Assembly: GCA_029204225.1 (NCBI GenBank)
Contig: CM055105.1
Coordinates: 52,092,331-52,156,330 of the forward strand
DNA: 64,000 nt
Source: Diphasiastrum complanatum
Lineage: Eukaryota; Streptophyta; Lycopodiopsida; Lycopodiales; Lycopodiaceae
Reading direction: 5' to 3'
Under the pieces are notes generated by a model. That model did not search any database. It was not told the origin of the DNA and saw only the letters and a list, made by a program, of their open reading frames with translations. Both the position numbers and the translations under genes were made by a program. Position 1 is the first letter of the stretch, and the number at the start of each line of letters is the position of its first letter. Of the stretch, positions 23,077 through 34,600 are shown piece after piece.

Positions 23077-23389
23077 TAGTATCAGAGCTTGTGTTTCAGG
23101 TTATGAAGGAAGCAATCACATCTATTTGAAAAGATATCAATGCTAGAGCATGCTAGATTGGATTCTACACCAAAATCGAGTTTCTTGCATATGTGGATTG
23201 GATCTTTTGTAGATCAAAACTCAAATTAGGTTTATATACTTGATCAATTCCAATTTCACACATTACATATTGGACTTGGCCAATTTTTAAAGCATTGGAA
23301 AAGCCTAAGTGGTGGCTACAAGATTGCTTATCAAGTTTTAGACAATTGCATGTAAAATTTGAAATATTCATTTGTTTGTGATTTTTTTT
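23077..23389 (+). other. PBS and leader of the copia element in block A
   Basis: Primer-binding site followed by about 300 bp of non-coding leader, collinear with 48818-49129 in block B. It ends where the chromovirus LTR piece begins. Confidence 0.6.
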
Positions 23390-23471
23390 TGTAAGAATCG
23401 CCTTATGAAGATCGGACTAGATCCTGTTGCAAAACAACCAAAAGGACACCTGTGGAGCAAAGCCACCCAAT
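23390..23471 (-). repeat. 82-bp piece of a chromovirus LTR
   Basis: It matches the left end of the LTR at 49130-49619 (TGTAAGAATCGCC...). It is truncated at 23471, where a different LTR fragment begins. A related piece lies at 62592. Confidence 0.6.
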
Positions 23472-23761
23472 CTTGGGTTCTACTATCCATTGGTGCACTA
23501 TACTTGTGATATCTTGCAATTCTATGTGTAGAATGCTCATTAAATGCTATTTTCAGATCCACACGTATGAAATATAGTAGCTTATTGTTATTGTGTGGAA
23601 AGCAACATTATTTTATGTTTTGGTTCATGTATGATCAAGATCTATTAGAGATTGCATCTCATTCTTAGTGTAGATGCTGATTTTTCTACATTGGCAAGAT
23701 TGGTGAATTGCTTGTTATCCTAACCAAAGATCAAAGGGATAATGATCTGAAATCTTTCACA
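23472..23761 (+). repeat. Partial copia LTR (3' part, TGTGAAAGATTTC family)
   Basis: It matches about the last 290 bp of the LTR at 22428-23076, from GGGTTCTACTATCC to AATCTTTCACA. There is no PBS after it; integrase sequence follows directly. Confidence 0.75.
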
Positions 23762-24138
23762 CTAAAGATTTTAGGCTAAGTGCTCTTCTACCAAAACCAT
23801 TTTGGCATGAGGTAATCGCTTGTGCTAATTTTTTGTGCAATAGATTCCAAGTCATTGGAGGAATCACACCATTTGAGGCTCTATATGGTTAGAGGCCTAA
23901 TCTCAAAGATCTAAGAATTTTTGGATCTACTTGTTATGTTCATCAATCCTTGGATACAAGGAAGAAGGATGATGCCACTTCTATCAAGGGTATATTTGTG
24001 GGCTATATAGGATATAGAGTCTTCAATCTCATCACTAAGAAAGTCATAGTTAGTAGGGATATTATTTTTTATGAAGGAAAAGCTTGTAAAGTGGGGGATG
24101 AAAGTGCTACTAACCACCTTGATGTCAAGGATGGCTAA
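23762..24138 (+). pseudogene. pol: Copia integrase C-terminal fragment
   Basis: Readable pieces in shifted frames: WHEVIACANFLCNRF (integrase core end), ITPFEALYG, LRIFGSTCYVHQSLDTRKKD, then DATSIKGIFVGYIGYRVF and KKVIVSRDIIFYE. These match element F around its residues 625-720. At least one stop interrupts it. It is directly fused to a partial LTR, so most of the element was lost. Confidence 0.75.
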
Positions 24139-24390
24139 AGAACTACACTTGTCAACACTCTATTTAGATTGAGTTTCTGTCAGAAATGGTGAACTCCTAC
24201 AACTTTTCGCAGCACGAACAAGATACGAAGGTCGAACGAGAACAATTCGTGACTGTCAACGTGTCTCTGAGCCCTTGTGACACGGTTAAATTGTCAAGAT
24301 TTTGATGAGTGTTAGGGGCTTTATCCTCTGAGCAGCCGAAATGAATCCTTGAGTCCATTTTTTATTTTGTTTAGAGACATGATATTTATT
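24139..24390. other. Unassigned 250 bp between integrase fragment and intron
   Basis: It contains CGAAC/CGAAG-rich sequence resembling the LTRs of element B in composition. No ORF or LTR end is clear. Confidence 0.25.
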
Positions 24391-24560
24391 TTACCCATGC
24401 TTAGCATAGGTGCTTAGTAATTGTTTCTTTTCGATATTCTATGTCTCCTATGCTAAGCATAGCTTTTTTTTCATTTAATTATTTATTTTTGATAAGTTAA
24501 GTCTTCTATTCTATTTTATATTTTTGTCTCCCATGCTAAGCATAGTTTTTTTCTTTTCAG

Positions 24561-25357
24561 TCTCCTGAAGACAAAAAAAACAAGGTCCTTCTAGAGTAAT
24601 TCAAGAGACATATTTTGAAGGAAAAAGTAGAAAAAAGAGACAAGGAGATATTGGCATGGGGTGAGACCATTGCAGAGGAGGATCCATTAGAGACCTACCT
24701 TCTCAAAAGTGTCGATGATCAACTATGCTTTTACTCTATTGAGGAGGGCGATTGTAGAGAAATTTCAAATTTTTTAAAAAAAAAAGGCCTTATACACTCT
24801 GCATCGTCGATATACCATATATTTCAAATAAAGGAATCATTAAATGATGATTCTCCTTTCAAATTCACTGAAATTCATAATTTTATGTAGGGATTTCTTG
24901 AAGTCACAACTTCTCCAATTTGGAGAGTTGTTATTTTTCATTCTTCTTGGCAGTCAGCATCAGTACAGAAAGCTCTACTAACTTTCTGTAATGCGGAAAT
25001 AGAGAATGTTGTGTGGTAAGTTTTTAAGTTCCTGAATTATTAATTCGTATTTTGATTCATATTTTTATTTTAAATTTTTTATTTTAAAGTTAAAATTTTA
25101 AACTTATTTTACTCGTAATGTTCCATGTCAGGTACAAGCCCAATGTCAGAAACTCGGGAGGAGCTCGACTTTGCAATGAAATAGAATACATAACCATCAG
25201 TTATTATTCTTTGGATAACAAACATTCAATACTTCATTACAACACTTCCGGACTAACAAGTTTTGAAAATTTGTTCCAGTATCCAACTGTGACGAAGAAA
25301 TTAAAAAATCCAATGACGGGTTCTGTGGCTTGTCCTACCAAAAGCCACAACAATTGA
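24561..25357 (+). pseudogene. 3' exons of the ParB-like gene: probable DNA-methyltransferase-like part
   Basis: Exon 4 (24561-25015) starts after TTTTCTTTTCAG. It encodes SPEDKKNKVLLE, an in-frame TAA, FKRHILKEKVEKRDKEILAW, YLLKSVDDQLCFYSIEEGD, an in-frame TAG at 24888 and IWRVVIFHSSWQSASVQKAL. It ends at a donor TG|GTAAGT. Exon 5 (25132-25357) starts after TTCCATGTCAG. Joining them completes a tryptophan codon and gives VVWYKPN followed by RNSGGARLCNEIEYITISYY; it ends FQYPTVTKKLKNPMTG and a stop. The pattern 'vvWyKPN..RNSGG...NdiEy..i.yys...P.v.kk' resembles the C-terminal part of N4/N6-type DNA methyltransferases. I do not see the catalytic (D/N/S)PP(Y/W/F) box, so the assignment rests on this C-terminal part alone. 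Splice phase agreement supports a once-real spliced gene. Confidence 0.45.
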
Positions 25358-25952
25358 CTCACTAAGCACCTGAAATAAGAACCTGAAATACAAAGATACA
25401 AGAACAACAATCAACATTGAAGATGTATGAATATATAAAATCTCAATATATTTCTATAAAACTTTCTGTACATGTGAAATACATATTGGCTCTTCCACAT
25501 GAAGGGAGACCATTTATTTTTCTGTATAATTTATATTTGGCTCTATGATTTCTAAATCTAGTTCTCTAGATGGAAGAACCTTTGCTAGGGACTAGCATCT
25601 GGAATATCTACAGGGTTTTTCATCAATATCTTTAAAGCTTCATGCCAAAAATGCCAGAACCCTTGTGGCATGATTCGCGTGTAGGAAAACTGAGAAAAAA
25701 AATTTCATAAGAAAATGTGGATTAGAAACATATGTCAGGAATATGACAAGGACTATCTCATGACTGACAATAATAAATTCATGAAAATTTTCTAAATAAA
25801 AATATGACCTTTCGTATATCTCGAATAGAGTCCCGTTGAGCGAGCCACATAAAGAATGATCTTGCATTGAAAATTGTATAGCATCCACAACTAACATTAT
25901 CTTGTTGTTGGTGAGGACTGCACAGACAAATGAAACAGAAAAATGTGTTAAT
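25358..25952. other. Unassigned sequence 3' of the methyltransferase-like exons
   Basis: AT-rich. A minus-strand open frame of about 100 codons here (containing DAIQFSMQDHSLCGSLNGTL) is not recognised and may be chance or an old host exon. Its last five bases (ttaat, 25948-25952) are the left target-site duplication of element C. Confidence 0.3.
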
Positions 25953-26833
25953 TGTTGGAAAGTGGTTGCAAAAGATAGGTCTAGTTCGAAAAGAAACAAA
26001 TGAAAATAATTCGAGTATCTAGAAAGAAAACTTTTCATGCATGGTGGAATAACCTATTGTTCTCTTTCACAATGAATGACTACGCCTATCAATTTCAAAC
26101 AAAACAATAGTGATAGAAATCACGTCTGATCTTATAATAACTAACTTTGGAATTGTCAGTACTACAATGATTGCGTAGCCAATCAATTAAGCATTGAATT
26201 ATCAGACAAATAATTAATCGCAGAGAACTCCAGAAAACACATACATTCTAAGATAAAACTGGACACAATAAAAGATAGTATTGATTCAGTACAAAAACAA
26301 AACAGAAGTAAATGAGTACAATAAGTTGCGAATCAAAGTTGCGTACTCTATGCTATCTCTGAGCGGCTAAAATGAAAGTCTGAATTAATGCGCAATGCTG
26401 GTAAGAAGTGGCACAATAACAATCTCCAAAACAACTCTAAGAAGTGAGCTAGAATACTCACGAGTGTTCAAGCTCGTAGGCTTGAGAGACAGAGAGATCT
26501 AACTATTCAAATGCTTGCTGATAACTTCTGATTTGATAATTCTGACAATGAAACTGTATGAATATGAACAACTATTTATACTAAGAAATTAGGTCGTCAA
26601 TTGCGATCGCCAGTTGGCTGCTGATCTGTTGGCATCCATCCGGTTCCTTGTCATTGATTGTTGATAAGCGGTGAAATTCGCCATAAACATTCTGTCTGCA
26701 TAAATGAACCAAAACTGTAGCTCTGTAGAAATGAACTAAAACAGCCACAGGGGACACTGTCACAAAAAAAATGACAATGTCGGGATTTTGCAAAAAATTT
26801 GATAGTTTTCTAATATCTCATTTAGGGTTGTCC
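25953..26833 (-). repeat. Element C left LTR, outer part
   Basis: It starts TGTTGGAAAG and aligns with 35834 onward. It is interrupted after GGGTTGTCC at 26833 by element D and resumes at 31286-31291. Confidence 0.85.
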
Positions 26834-27534
26834 TGTGAAAGTACTGTACTTTAGGACCATAAATGGATCTACAAAAGATCCACAAGAGTGATTGGATGCT
26901 TGCTTAACAATCTATCAAAAAACTAGACACAAAAAAGTTGATCTAGATTGGCAATTTGACAAACAACAAGCATTAACAATCAAAAGCATTGATAAACATT
27001 GAAATCCGAGCCCACACGTGTGTACTATAGGCTGTAGTATGGCCTTCAACCTGAGAAACAAGTAGAAATTGAATTGTTTTCATTTGGATCACAAAAACTC
27101 AATGTACATAGTGAACTAGCTTGAGATTGCCAATGAGCTCCAAAAATTTTCTATTTTCTCACTATGGATAGAGGGAATACATAGCAAATTCGACTTCCTT
27201 CTTGAAGTTAGGTGGATTTCCAGCATGTAATAAGGAAGTTAACTCACTCTCCTTGACCTAAAATGAAACCCTAGTCTATTTCCTAGAGTTATGCTTGGTA
27301 GGTAGCTAGTTGGTCAAATTTTCACCTTAAACTTAGGTGTAGGTCCTATAAAGTAGGGATGACCACCAAATAGACATGACCAACTCTCTTGACTTGACCT
27401 AACCTACATTAGAATGGGTTTCCTAGGTGGCATCATGGCCTCACATGTGTGGGACCCACTTGTGTACACAATTTACACTATTCTACATGGTTTTTGATCA
27501 AGCTAGATTTGCCAATTTTTGGCAATTCTTCACA

Positions 27535-27803
27535 CTCCTGCTCAAATTTAGCTTGATCTATTTACAACTCTCTTGATAGATCAATGAAAGCTTTTAAAAG
27601 TGTCTAAAAAATCCAGCTACAAACAAGGAACTTTTGAGACTCCAATAGAGAATGATGTCCATGAAGGATCTTTCACCACCTCTTAGAGGATCCCTTACAA
27701 GATGTTCCATAAATGTGTCTATATACATGTAGCACACTTTAAAACTAAACATCATGCCAAGCCATGGATTCCAAGGCATTTTGTGCACTTGAAGATACAT
27801 CAA
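27535..27803 (-). other. 3' untranslated part of element D
   Basis: It starts at the polypurine tract next to the left LTR (minus strand GAGCAGGAG) and holds no recognisable domain. Confidence 0.5.
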
Positions 27804-29899
27804 TTAAAATATCAAGTGCATAATAATGTTGCCAAAGACAACTTGCCTTGCTTGATCCATATGATTGAGCCTTGATGGCTCCATCTTGATACTCAAGATT
27901 CTTCTTGGAGTCCTCGGGTCTTGAGCTTGATCCTCCACTTGACTTGACTCCAAAACATCAATGAATTGAATAAGGTGTTGATCCAAAGGTGCTTCTTCAA
28001 GTTTACAAATCTTCCACTCTTGAAAGATCACATTTCCACCATTGACAAATTCTTTGGTTGAAAACAAGTAGATTCTACAATCTCTACTTGAAGAGCAAAA
28101 CACTACCATTATTCCTATCATTGAAATATGATAATATTTGGTCCTTACATTGGAATGATCATGCACAAAGCATGTGAACAAAAAGATTTCGAAAGCAAAT
28201 TATGTTTCATCTTTTATGACTCTATTCAAACTATTTCAAAAATAGCTATCCAATGAAATTGCTTTATCAACAACAAATGTAAATTTCAAAGCATCCCATT
28301 ATATTGTCTTTTCATACAAAGTAGTAAACACCATGAATCTTAAAGGTAAGAAACAAGTCACCTCATGTTTACTAATACTTTTCGAAAAGTATTCAAAGAT
28401 AGTAGACTCTCCAATGCTCACCACCCTTGCAAGATGCACACTTGAATGGACAATTTGCATGCAATTTGATGACTCAACCATTGTCATTGAGGACTCTCTT
28501 GGAACTCTCATGCTTTGAGGCTGATCCTCAAGATCTTCCTCCTTTTGATGCTCCTCCTCAATGCAAGCAAGATCACACTTTGCCAAGATCTTCTCTTGAG
28601 TGATCTCCTCCTTTGCCGAGCTCATTCTTTTAAAAGCAACACTAGCTTTCAACTTAAACAATCTTTCATGTTTAAATCCCTTTGTAATGCAAACATCATT
28701 CTTCAAGATGAAGCAAACACCATGCTTAAAGTGGACATCCAAACCACTTTTTAAGAGTAGACCAATACTAAGCATATTCTTGGTGATTGATGGTACATAA
28801 AGGACATTTTCTAGATCCATGCATTTTGAGGATTCTAGAGACAAAGAGATGGTGCCAACACCATCTATCCTACACTCTTCATCATTTGCAGTAAAGACAA
28901 ACTTTTTAGCATCATTGAATGAGTGTAAGTTTGAGAAAAAGTCCTTTTCACAAGACATGTGGGAGCTAGCCCCACTGTCGATCCACCAATTGTCTCTTGA
29001 ATTGCTATTGCTTGTTGGTGAGGATGTAGATGCCATCAAGAATACATCTACTTCATCCCCCTCCTCCTCCTTTGCAAGGTTTCCTTGTTTGTCCTCCTCC
29101 ACTTGTGCTCTTAGCCTCTTGTAGCATTCAGATGCATAATGCCCCTTCTTTCCACAAAAGAAGCATTTTTGCTCTGACTTGTCCTTTGAGCTTGATGCAT
29201 CATCCTCTTCTTTGGCCTCCTTTGGATGCTTCTTCTTTCCATTGGTCTTCTTTTTGCTCTTGATGAGAAATTGGCTTTCTCATCACCATCGTGCAAAGAC
29301 AAGGAACTCATCCTAGATTTTGCATGGAGCATCCTACACTCTTCAGCCACTAATACACTGTGAAGTTTTTCTATAGTTGGCAAAGTGTCTTGGATGGCAA
29401 AAATTTGGACCAAATTTGCAAAGTCATCTCCTAGACCATTAAGAACAATTTGTACAAGCTCTCCATCATGAATCTTCTCTCCAATGGAAGCCAACTCCCT
29501 ATTTAGAGACTTGATTCTGAGTACATAATCCTATGCACTCTCCTCACTTCTCTTCATGCTTTGCAAAATCCAATTTTTAAGCATGAGTACTCTTGAAGTG
29601 TTACTAGATTCATAGATTGATTTTAAAGACTCCCAAGCCTCTTTAGCACTAGTACATGCTAATACTTCTCTCAAGAAATCATTGCTCACATTCATCTTCA
29701 CTCAATGAGGTGCAAGCCTAGATCTGTTCTTGTATCTAGCTAACTCCTGTGCACCTAGAGGTTCATCTTCATCTTCAATCAAGAACTCATAGAGGTCTTG
29801 GAGCACCAAGAGTGACTCCATCCTAACCTTCCAAATAGCATAATTTGTAGAGTTCAATCTCTCACTAGCTTCTAGAAGGTATGCTCCAGCAGATCCCAT
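27804..29899 (-). pseudogene. gag: Element D Gag-protease with deleted pol
   Basis: Gag starts at 29899 (MGSAGAYLLEASERLNSTNY, then AIWKVRMES). It is broken near 29700 and 29500. The Gag middle (ELVQIVLNGLGDDFANLVQ) leads to an intact zinc knuckle CFFCGKKGHYASEC near 29160, then protease with WWIDSGASSHMS near 29000 and VLYVPSITKNMLSIGLLLKS. After the protease the frame runs through an acidic linker (CIEEEHQKEEDLEDQPQS) to a stop at 28299. A last piece (28181-27804) corresponds to the integrase tail and the linker before RT (PRTPRRILSIKMEPSRL). No DDE core, RT or RNase H remains, so this copy could only move with enzymes from elsewhere. Confidence 0.85.
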
Positions 29900-30690
29900 C
29901 TTACTAGTGACTTCTACAAACAATAAATAGATTTGATTGACTTGAAACTCACAAAGGTCTCACACTTGTAGTGTTTCACTCAAATTTGATTTCTAATCCA
30001 ACAAATGGACTTATAATCACAGTTCTATCACTCTCTCACAAAGCTAGAATGAAGATAAGATGAAGTGAAAACTACTTTCAAACATATCTTGCCAAGAAAT
30101 GGATTTGATTGTCTCTAGAAACTCACTAAGGTCTCTCTCTTGTAGTTTTTCACTCAAATTAGATTTCTAATCCAACAAATGGACTTATAATCTCAGTTCT
30201 AGCACTCCCCACAAAGTTGGAATGAAGATAAGATGATGTGAAATCTACTTACAATCAAATCTTGCCAAATTTGGCTATTTTTGAACAAAAAAATGACTTA
30301 ATCTCTTTCTTCCTTCTTGGTGTACTTTCAAGACCTATTTTTAACCTTAATAGGACTTGAACTCAGCCTAGATTAATTAGATTCCAAGAAACAAATTCAA
30401 ATCTAATCAATGGCAAATGATCTTGGTAGATTATCCTAGGATCTCCACCAAAAATTACACCAACAGCTCACAAATTGAATTTTTTTGGATCAAATGAATA
30501 CCATGCATGAAATGCAGGTTCAGAGGTGCCCACACATGTGGACAGTACGGATTTGGACCCCTACCAAGTTTGGGATCAAATTTCCTCACCAAAATCAAGA
30601 TTCTAGCTTGCCCTCTCAATACTAGTTTTTAGCACCAAAACTTGCTAAAAATGGATTTGCATTAGATCAATGGCTTATGCTCTTGTACTT
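29900..30690 (-). other. Leader of element D
   Basis: Non-coding leader between gag and the PBS. It contains two similar ~180-bp stretches (about 29930-30100 and 30100-30265, both with ACTTGTAGTxTTTCACTCAAATT), an imperfect tandem duplication also present in element E (about 45945-46265). Confidence 0.65.
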
Positions 30691-30703
30691 GGCTCTGATA
30701 CCA

Positions 30704-31285
30704 TGTGAAAGTACTGTACTTTAGGACCATAAATGGATCTACAAAAGATCCATAAGAGTGATTGGATGCTTGCTTAATAGTCTATCAAAAAACTAGACAC
30801 AAAAAAGTTGATCTAGATTGGCAATTTGACAAACAACAAGCATTAATAATCAAAAGCATTGATAAACATTGAAATCCGAGCCCACACGTGTGTACTACAG
30901 GCTATCTTCTCACTATGAAGAGAGGGAATAGATAGCAAATTCGACTTCCTTCTTGAAGTTAGGTGGATTTCCAGCATGTAATAAGGAAGTTAACTCACTC
31001 TCCTTGACCTAAAATGAAACCCTAGTCTATTTCCTAGAGTTATGCTTGGTAGGTAGCTAGTTGGTCAAATTTTCACCTTAAACTTAGGTGTAGGTCCTAT
31101 AAAGCAGGGATGACCACCAAATAGACATGACCAGCTCTCTTGACTTGACCTCACCTACATTAGGATGGGTTTTCCATGTGGCATCATGGCCTCTCATGTG
31201 TGGGACCCACTTGTGTACACAATTTACACTATTCTACATGGTTTTAGATCAAGCTAGATTTGCCAATTTTTGGCAATTCTTCACA
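30704..31285 (-). repeat. 5' LTR of element D (internally deleted)
   Basis: It matches 26834-27534 but lacks about 120 bp after GTACTACAGGCT. It ends AATTCTTCACA at 31285, followed by the tgtcc duplication. Confidence 0.9.
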
Positions 31286-31290
31286 TGTCC

Positions 31291-31591
31291 CACACTTTGT
31301 CAGAGTCATTTCCTTAGCATTTGAGGCTCTTTGGAAAAAGCAAAAAATGCGACACTGTGGTATTACACGAGATTCTTGACAGGCAAAAAATGTAAAAAAG
31401 ACAACACTGCATTTTTCAACGGGATTCCTTACAAGCGAAAAAGACGACACTGTTGTCTACAGACTGTGTAAAAACACTTGTAATAATTCTATAGATTGTA
31501 TAAAAACACGAAAAAATCTATAGAACTGGATTAACAATAGATGAAGATTATAATCGATTAGTCGATTAGTAAGAAGAAGAATAATCCAACA
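31291..31591 (-). repeat. Element C left LTR, inner part
   Basis: It continues the C LTR after the D insertion and ends AATAATCCAACA at 31591, next to the polypurine tract. The same ending occurs at 47648, 21278 and 21912. Confidence 0.85.
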
Positions 31592-31602
31592 CTCCCCCTT
31601 AA

Positions 31603-34600
31603 TCTGAATCCTTGAATGCCTTGACTTTCAAATTTAGTTCTACACAAAATCTTCTGGGTGACTCCAAACTTAATGCTTTAGTAAAAACATCTACAATCAT
31701 ATCTTGCGTTCTATAGTACTACAATCTGACCTCTTCGTTGAGAACTTTGCTTCTGACAAAATGATACTTCAGTTCAATGTGCTTACTCTTGAAATGAAAT
31801 CTAGGATTGGCTGATAAAGCGATGGCACTTTGATTATCACAAAATGATGTCATTGAAGCATATTAATTCAGACCAATATCTGAGAGTAAGTTTCTCAATC
31901 AAATTGCTTCCTAATTGCTTGCAACTGTTCTAGGAAACTGGACCATTGTTGAGGAAGAATGTAAATCTAGAAGTAGATTTACGAGTGTCTACATCTGCTG
32001 CCCAACTTGCATCTGTGTAATCACTGAGTAAATTGAGTTTGTCGTTGCCGATTGTTCCATAACAAATGCAAAAGTCCATAGTAGCTCGAAGATATCTCAT
32101 GACTCTGATAAGAGCCTTCCAATGTGTTATACCAAGGTTAGTCATAAACTGACTGAGAGAGCTGACTGCAAAAGCTATGTCTACTGGCCTGGTACAAATC
32201 ATGGCGTACATAAGAAATTCTATAATAGAATGGTAAGGATACTCATGCATCTGCTGCTTCTCATGAATTGTTTGGGGACACTGGTCCTTTGACAGTTTGA
32301 GTCTTGGTTCCATTGGTGAGAGAGCTAACTTGCAATTCATCAGATTATATCTGACTAACATGTTATAGATGTACCTCTGTTGTGTAATGTGAACCAACTT
32401 TTGTTTTCTGTCTCTATGGATTTGTATACCAAGGTAGAAATGAGCTTTGTCCAGATCGGTCATGTCGAATTCGGAAGATAGCATTGTCATGGCCTCTTTT
32501 ATCAAATCGATTTTGTTGATGAAAAGCAATGTATCATCCATGTATAAAGTAATAATAATAAAATACTACTGCACTGCTTTGAAGTAAATGTTTGAATATG
32601 AAGAGCTAGGTGTGTAGCCGTGATCAATAAGAAAAATATTGATTCTTTGAAACCATGTTTGAGCAGATTACTTCATGCCATAAAGTGCCTTATGGAGTTT
32701 ACACACATGATTGTGTTTACCCTTGATAATATAACCTTCGGTTTGCACCATGTAAATGTCTTCTTCGATAACTCCATTGAGATATGTTGTTTGTACATCC
32801 ATTTGATGTATTTCCAAATATGCTACAGTGACAAATGATAGCAAAAGTTGAATAGAAAAATGCTTGACTATTGGACTAAAGGTCTCAGTATAATCGACGT
32901 TGTATACCTAAGAAAATCCTCTAGCTACAAGTCATGCCTTTCTCATGTTGATGCTTCCATCTGCATTGTACTTGACTTTGAAAATCCATTTGCAATCAAC
33001 TACATTTCTACAAGCAGGTAATTCAACAATTGTCCACGTCTGGTTCTTGATAAGAGATGAATACTCTTTATCCATAGCTTCTTTCTAGAGATCTGAGTCA
33101 GGCTGACTAAGTGCCTCTTGGACAGACGTCAGTTCCTGAACAAGATAGGCTACAGACTTGTTGATATACCGAATAGGTGGTCTGCTAGTCCTTGATGATC
33201 TTCTGGGTAATACAGGAAGTTAATCATTTCCATCATACTGTAGTTGCTGATCTGCAACATCATCAACTTCTGATCTGTCGTTGATTTGTTGTTCGTCAAA
33301 AGTAGATGAGCTTGGACCTTCAATGAGAATAGTTGACTGAGGAACTGGAAAGTTTAAAGCATCAAGAGAATTTGGTAGGTCGACTACATGGGAACTTCCC
33401 TTTCCTTTGAGGTCTTGAAACTGTTCTTTGATGAAGATAACATCCCGACTAGTGAATATCTTTGACTCGATAGGATCGAACAACTTATAGGCTTGATTTG
33501 AAGTAGCGTAGCTGATGAAAACACATTTGATACTATGGAAGTCGAGCTTTTTCTTGAGATCACGAGGAATCTACGCAAAAGCAGTACATCCAAAAACTCG
33601 TAAGTTTGATAAAGAAGGTGTGGTACCTGTCCAAACTTCAAATGATGTTCTATTTGAGAGTCCTTTAGTAGGACATCTGTTCTGAATTAAGTTGCTGTTG
33701 AAATAGCTTCAGCCTTGAAGTACTTCGGAAGTAGCAAATGTGATAACATGCACTTTGCCAATTCCATTAAGGTTCTATTCTTTCTCTCAACAAGACCATT
33801 TGATTGAGATGAATAGGATATAATGTATTGTTGTTCAATGCTTTATTGAGGCAATAATCCTTGAATTTGTCGGAGATATATTATCCCCCTTTATCTGACC
33901 TCAGTGCTTTGATTTGTTTGCCAGTTTGATTCTTAGCACGCTCTTTTAATTGTCTGAATTTGATGAAAGCCTCTGATTTATGCTGTTCTTCTGGAGAATT
34001 CATCAATTAAGGTAATGAAAAACTTTGCATCTAGCAATGAAGGAGTTTGCATAGGTCCACATATATCTATATGAACAACATCTAATAGATCTTTTGTTGC
34101 ATGCCTATGGTTTGATCTAAAGGAATCCTAGTCTGCTTTCCAAATATGCAGTTATGACAGAAAAGGAGATCGGCCTTACCAAAAGGGTAGTCGAGATCAA
34201 GAACCATGGATTGTTTGGACATGTTCAAAACAGATGCATAATTCAAGTGTCCTAAGTGATGATGCCATAGTAATGCTTTATTGACTAGAACAGAGATTTT
34301 CAAGGCTTGACTAGAGTCAGAATATCAATGTGCCAATCCATATAAGTAATGCCAAGTGCAAGGATCTTATTACTCCTATCAACAATTTTGCATTGATCAG
34401 ATTCGAATTCTACCTTATGACCTAAATCTATAATTCTACTCACTGATAACAGATTTGTAGAGAGTTTAGGAGCATATAAGACCTTTGATAGTAATTTGAA
34501 TTAATCATGTTGAAACCGCAATCTTACAATACCTTCACCTTCAATAGTGTGAGTACTATTGTGACCAAGATGAATAAATTTCATCGTGATATAAGGTGTG

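Larger units (their letters stand above)
20870..23471. repeat. Duplicated block A (second copy at about 47238-49212)
   Basis: This block repeats, in the same order and orientation, the segment at 47238-49212: the end of an E-type LTR, the exact E/C junction with its cgaaa target site (21016-21020), the end of a C-type LTR (to 21278), the C flank beginning ttaat, a TGTGAAAGATTTC LTR with PBS and leader, and the first 82 bp of a chromovirus LTR. Because the E-in-C insertion junction is shared, the duplication happened after those insertions. This copy is longer because it has an internal tandem duplication. Confidence 0.8.
26834..31285 (-). mobile_element. Copia element D, non-autonomous, inserted in the LTR of C
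   Basis: It is flanked by tgtcc at 26829-26833 and again at 31286-31290. Left LTR 26834-27534 (701 bp) and right LTR 30704-31285 (582 bp) both start TGTGAAAGTACTGTAC and end CAATTCTTCACA. The right LTR has lost about 120 bp that the left one keeps. PBS at 30691-30703. The inside holds gag, protease and a scrap of the integrase tail only; integrase core, RT and RNase H are gone. Confidence 0.9.

Noticed and set aside
24615-24890. 24615-24890 as a stand-alone small gene
   Set aside because: It is part of a larger exon (24561-25015): the frame continues past the TAG at 24888 into clearly related coding sequence and a clean splice donor.
29930-30265. Possible CRISPR-like spaced repeats in the leader of D
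   Set aside because: It is a single imperfect duplication of about 180 bp, without short regular repeats and spacers, and it is a plant retroelement leader.
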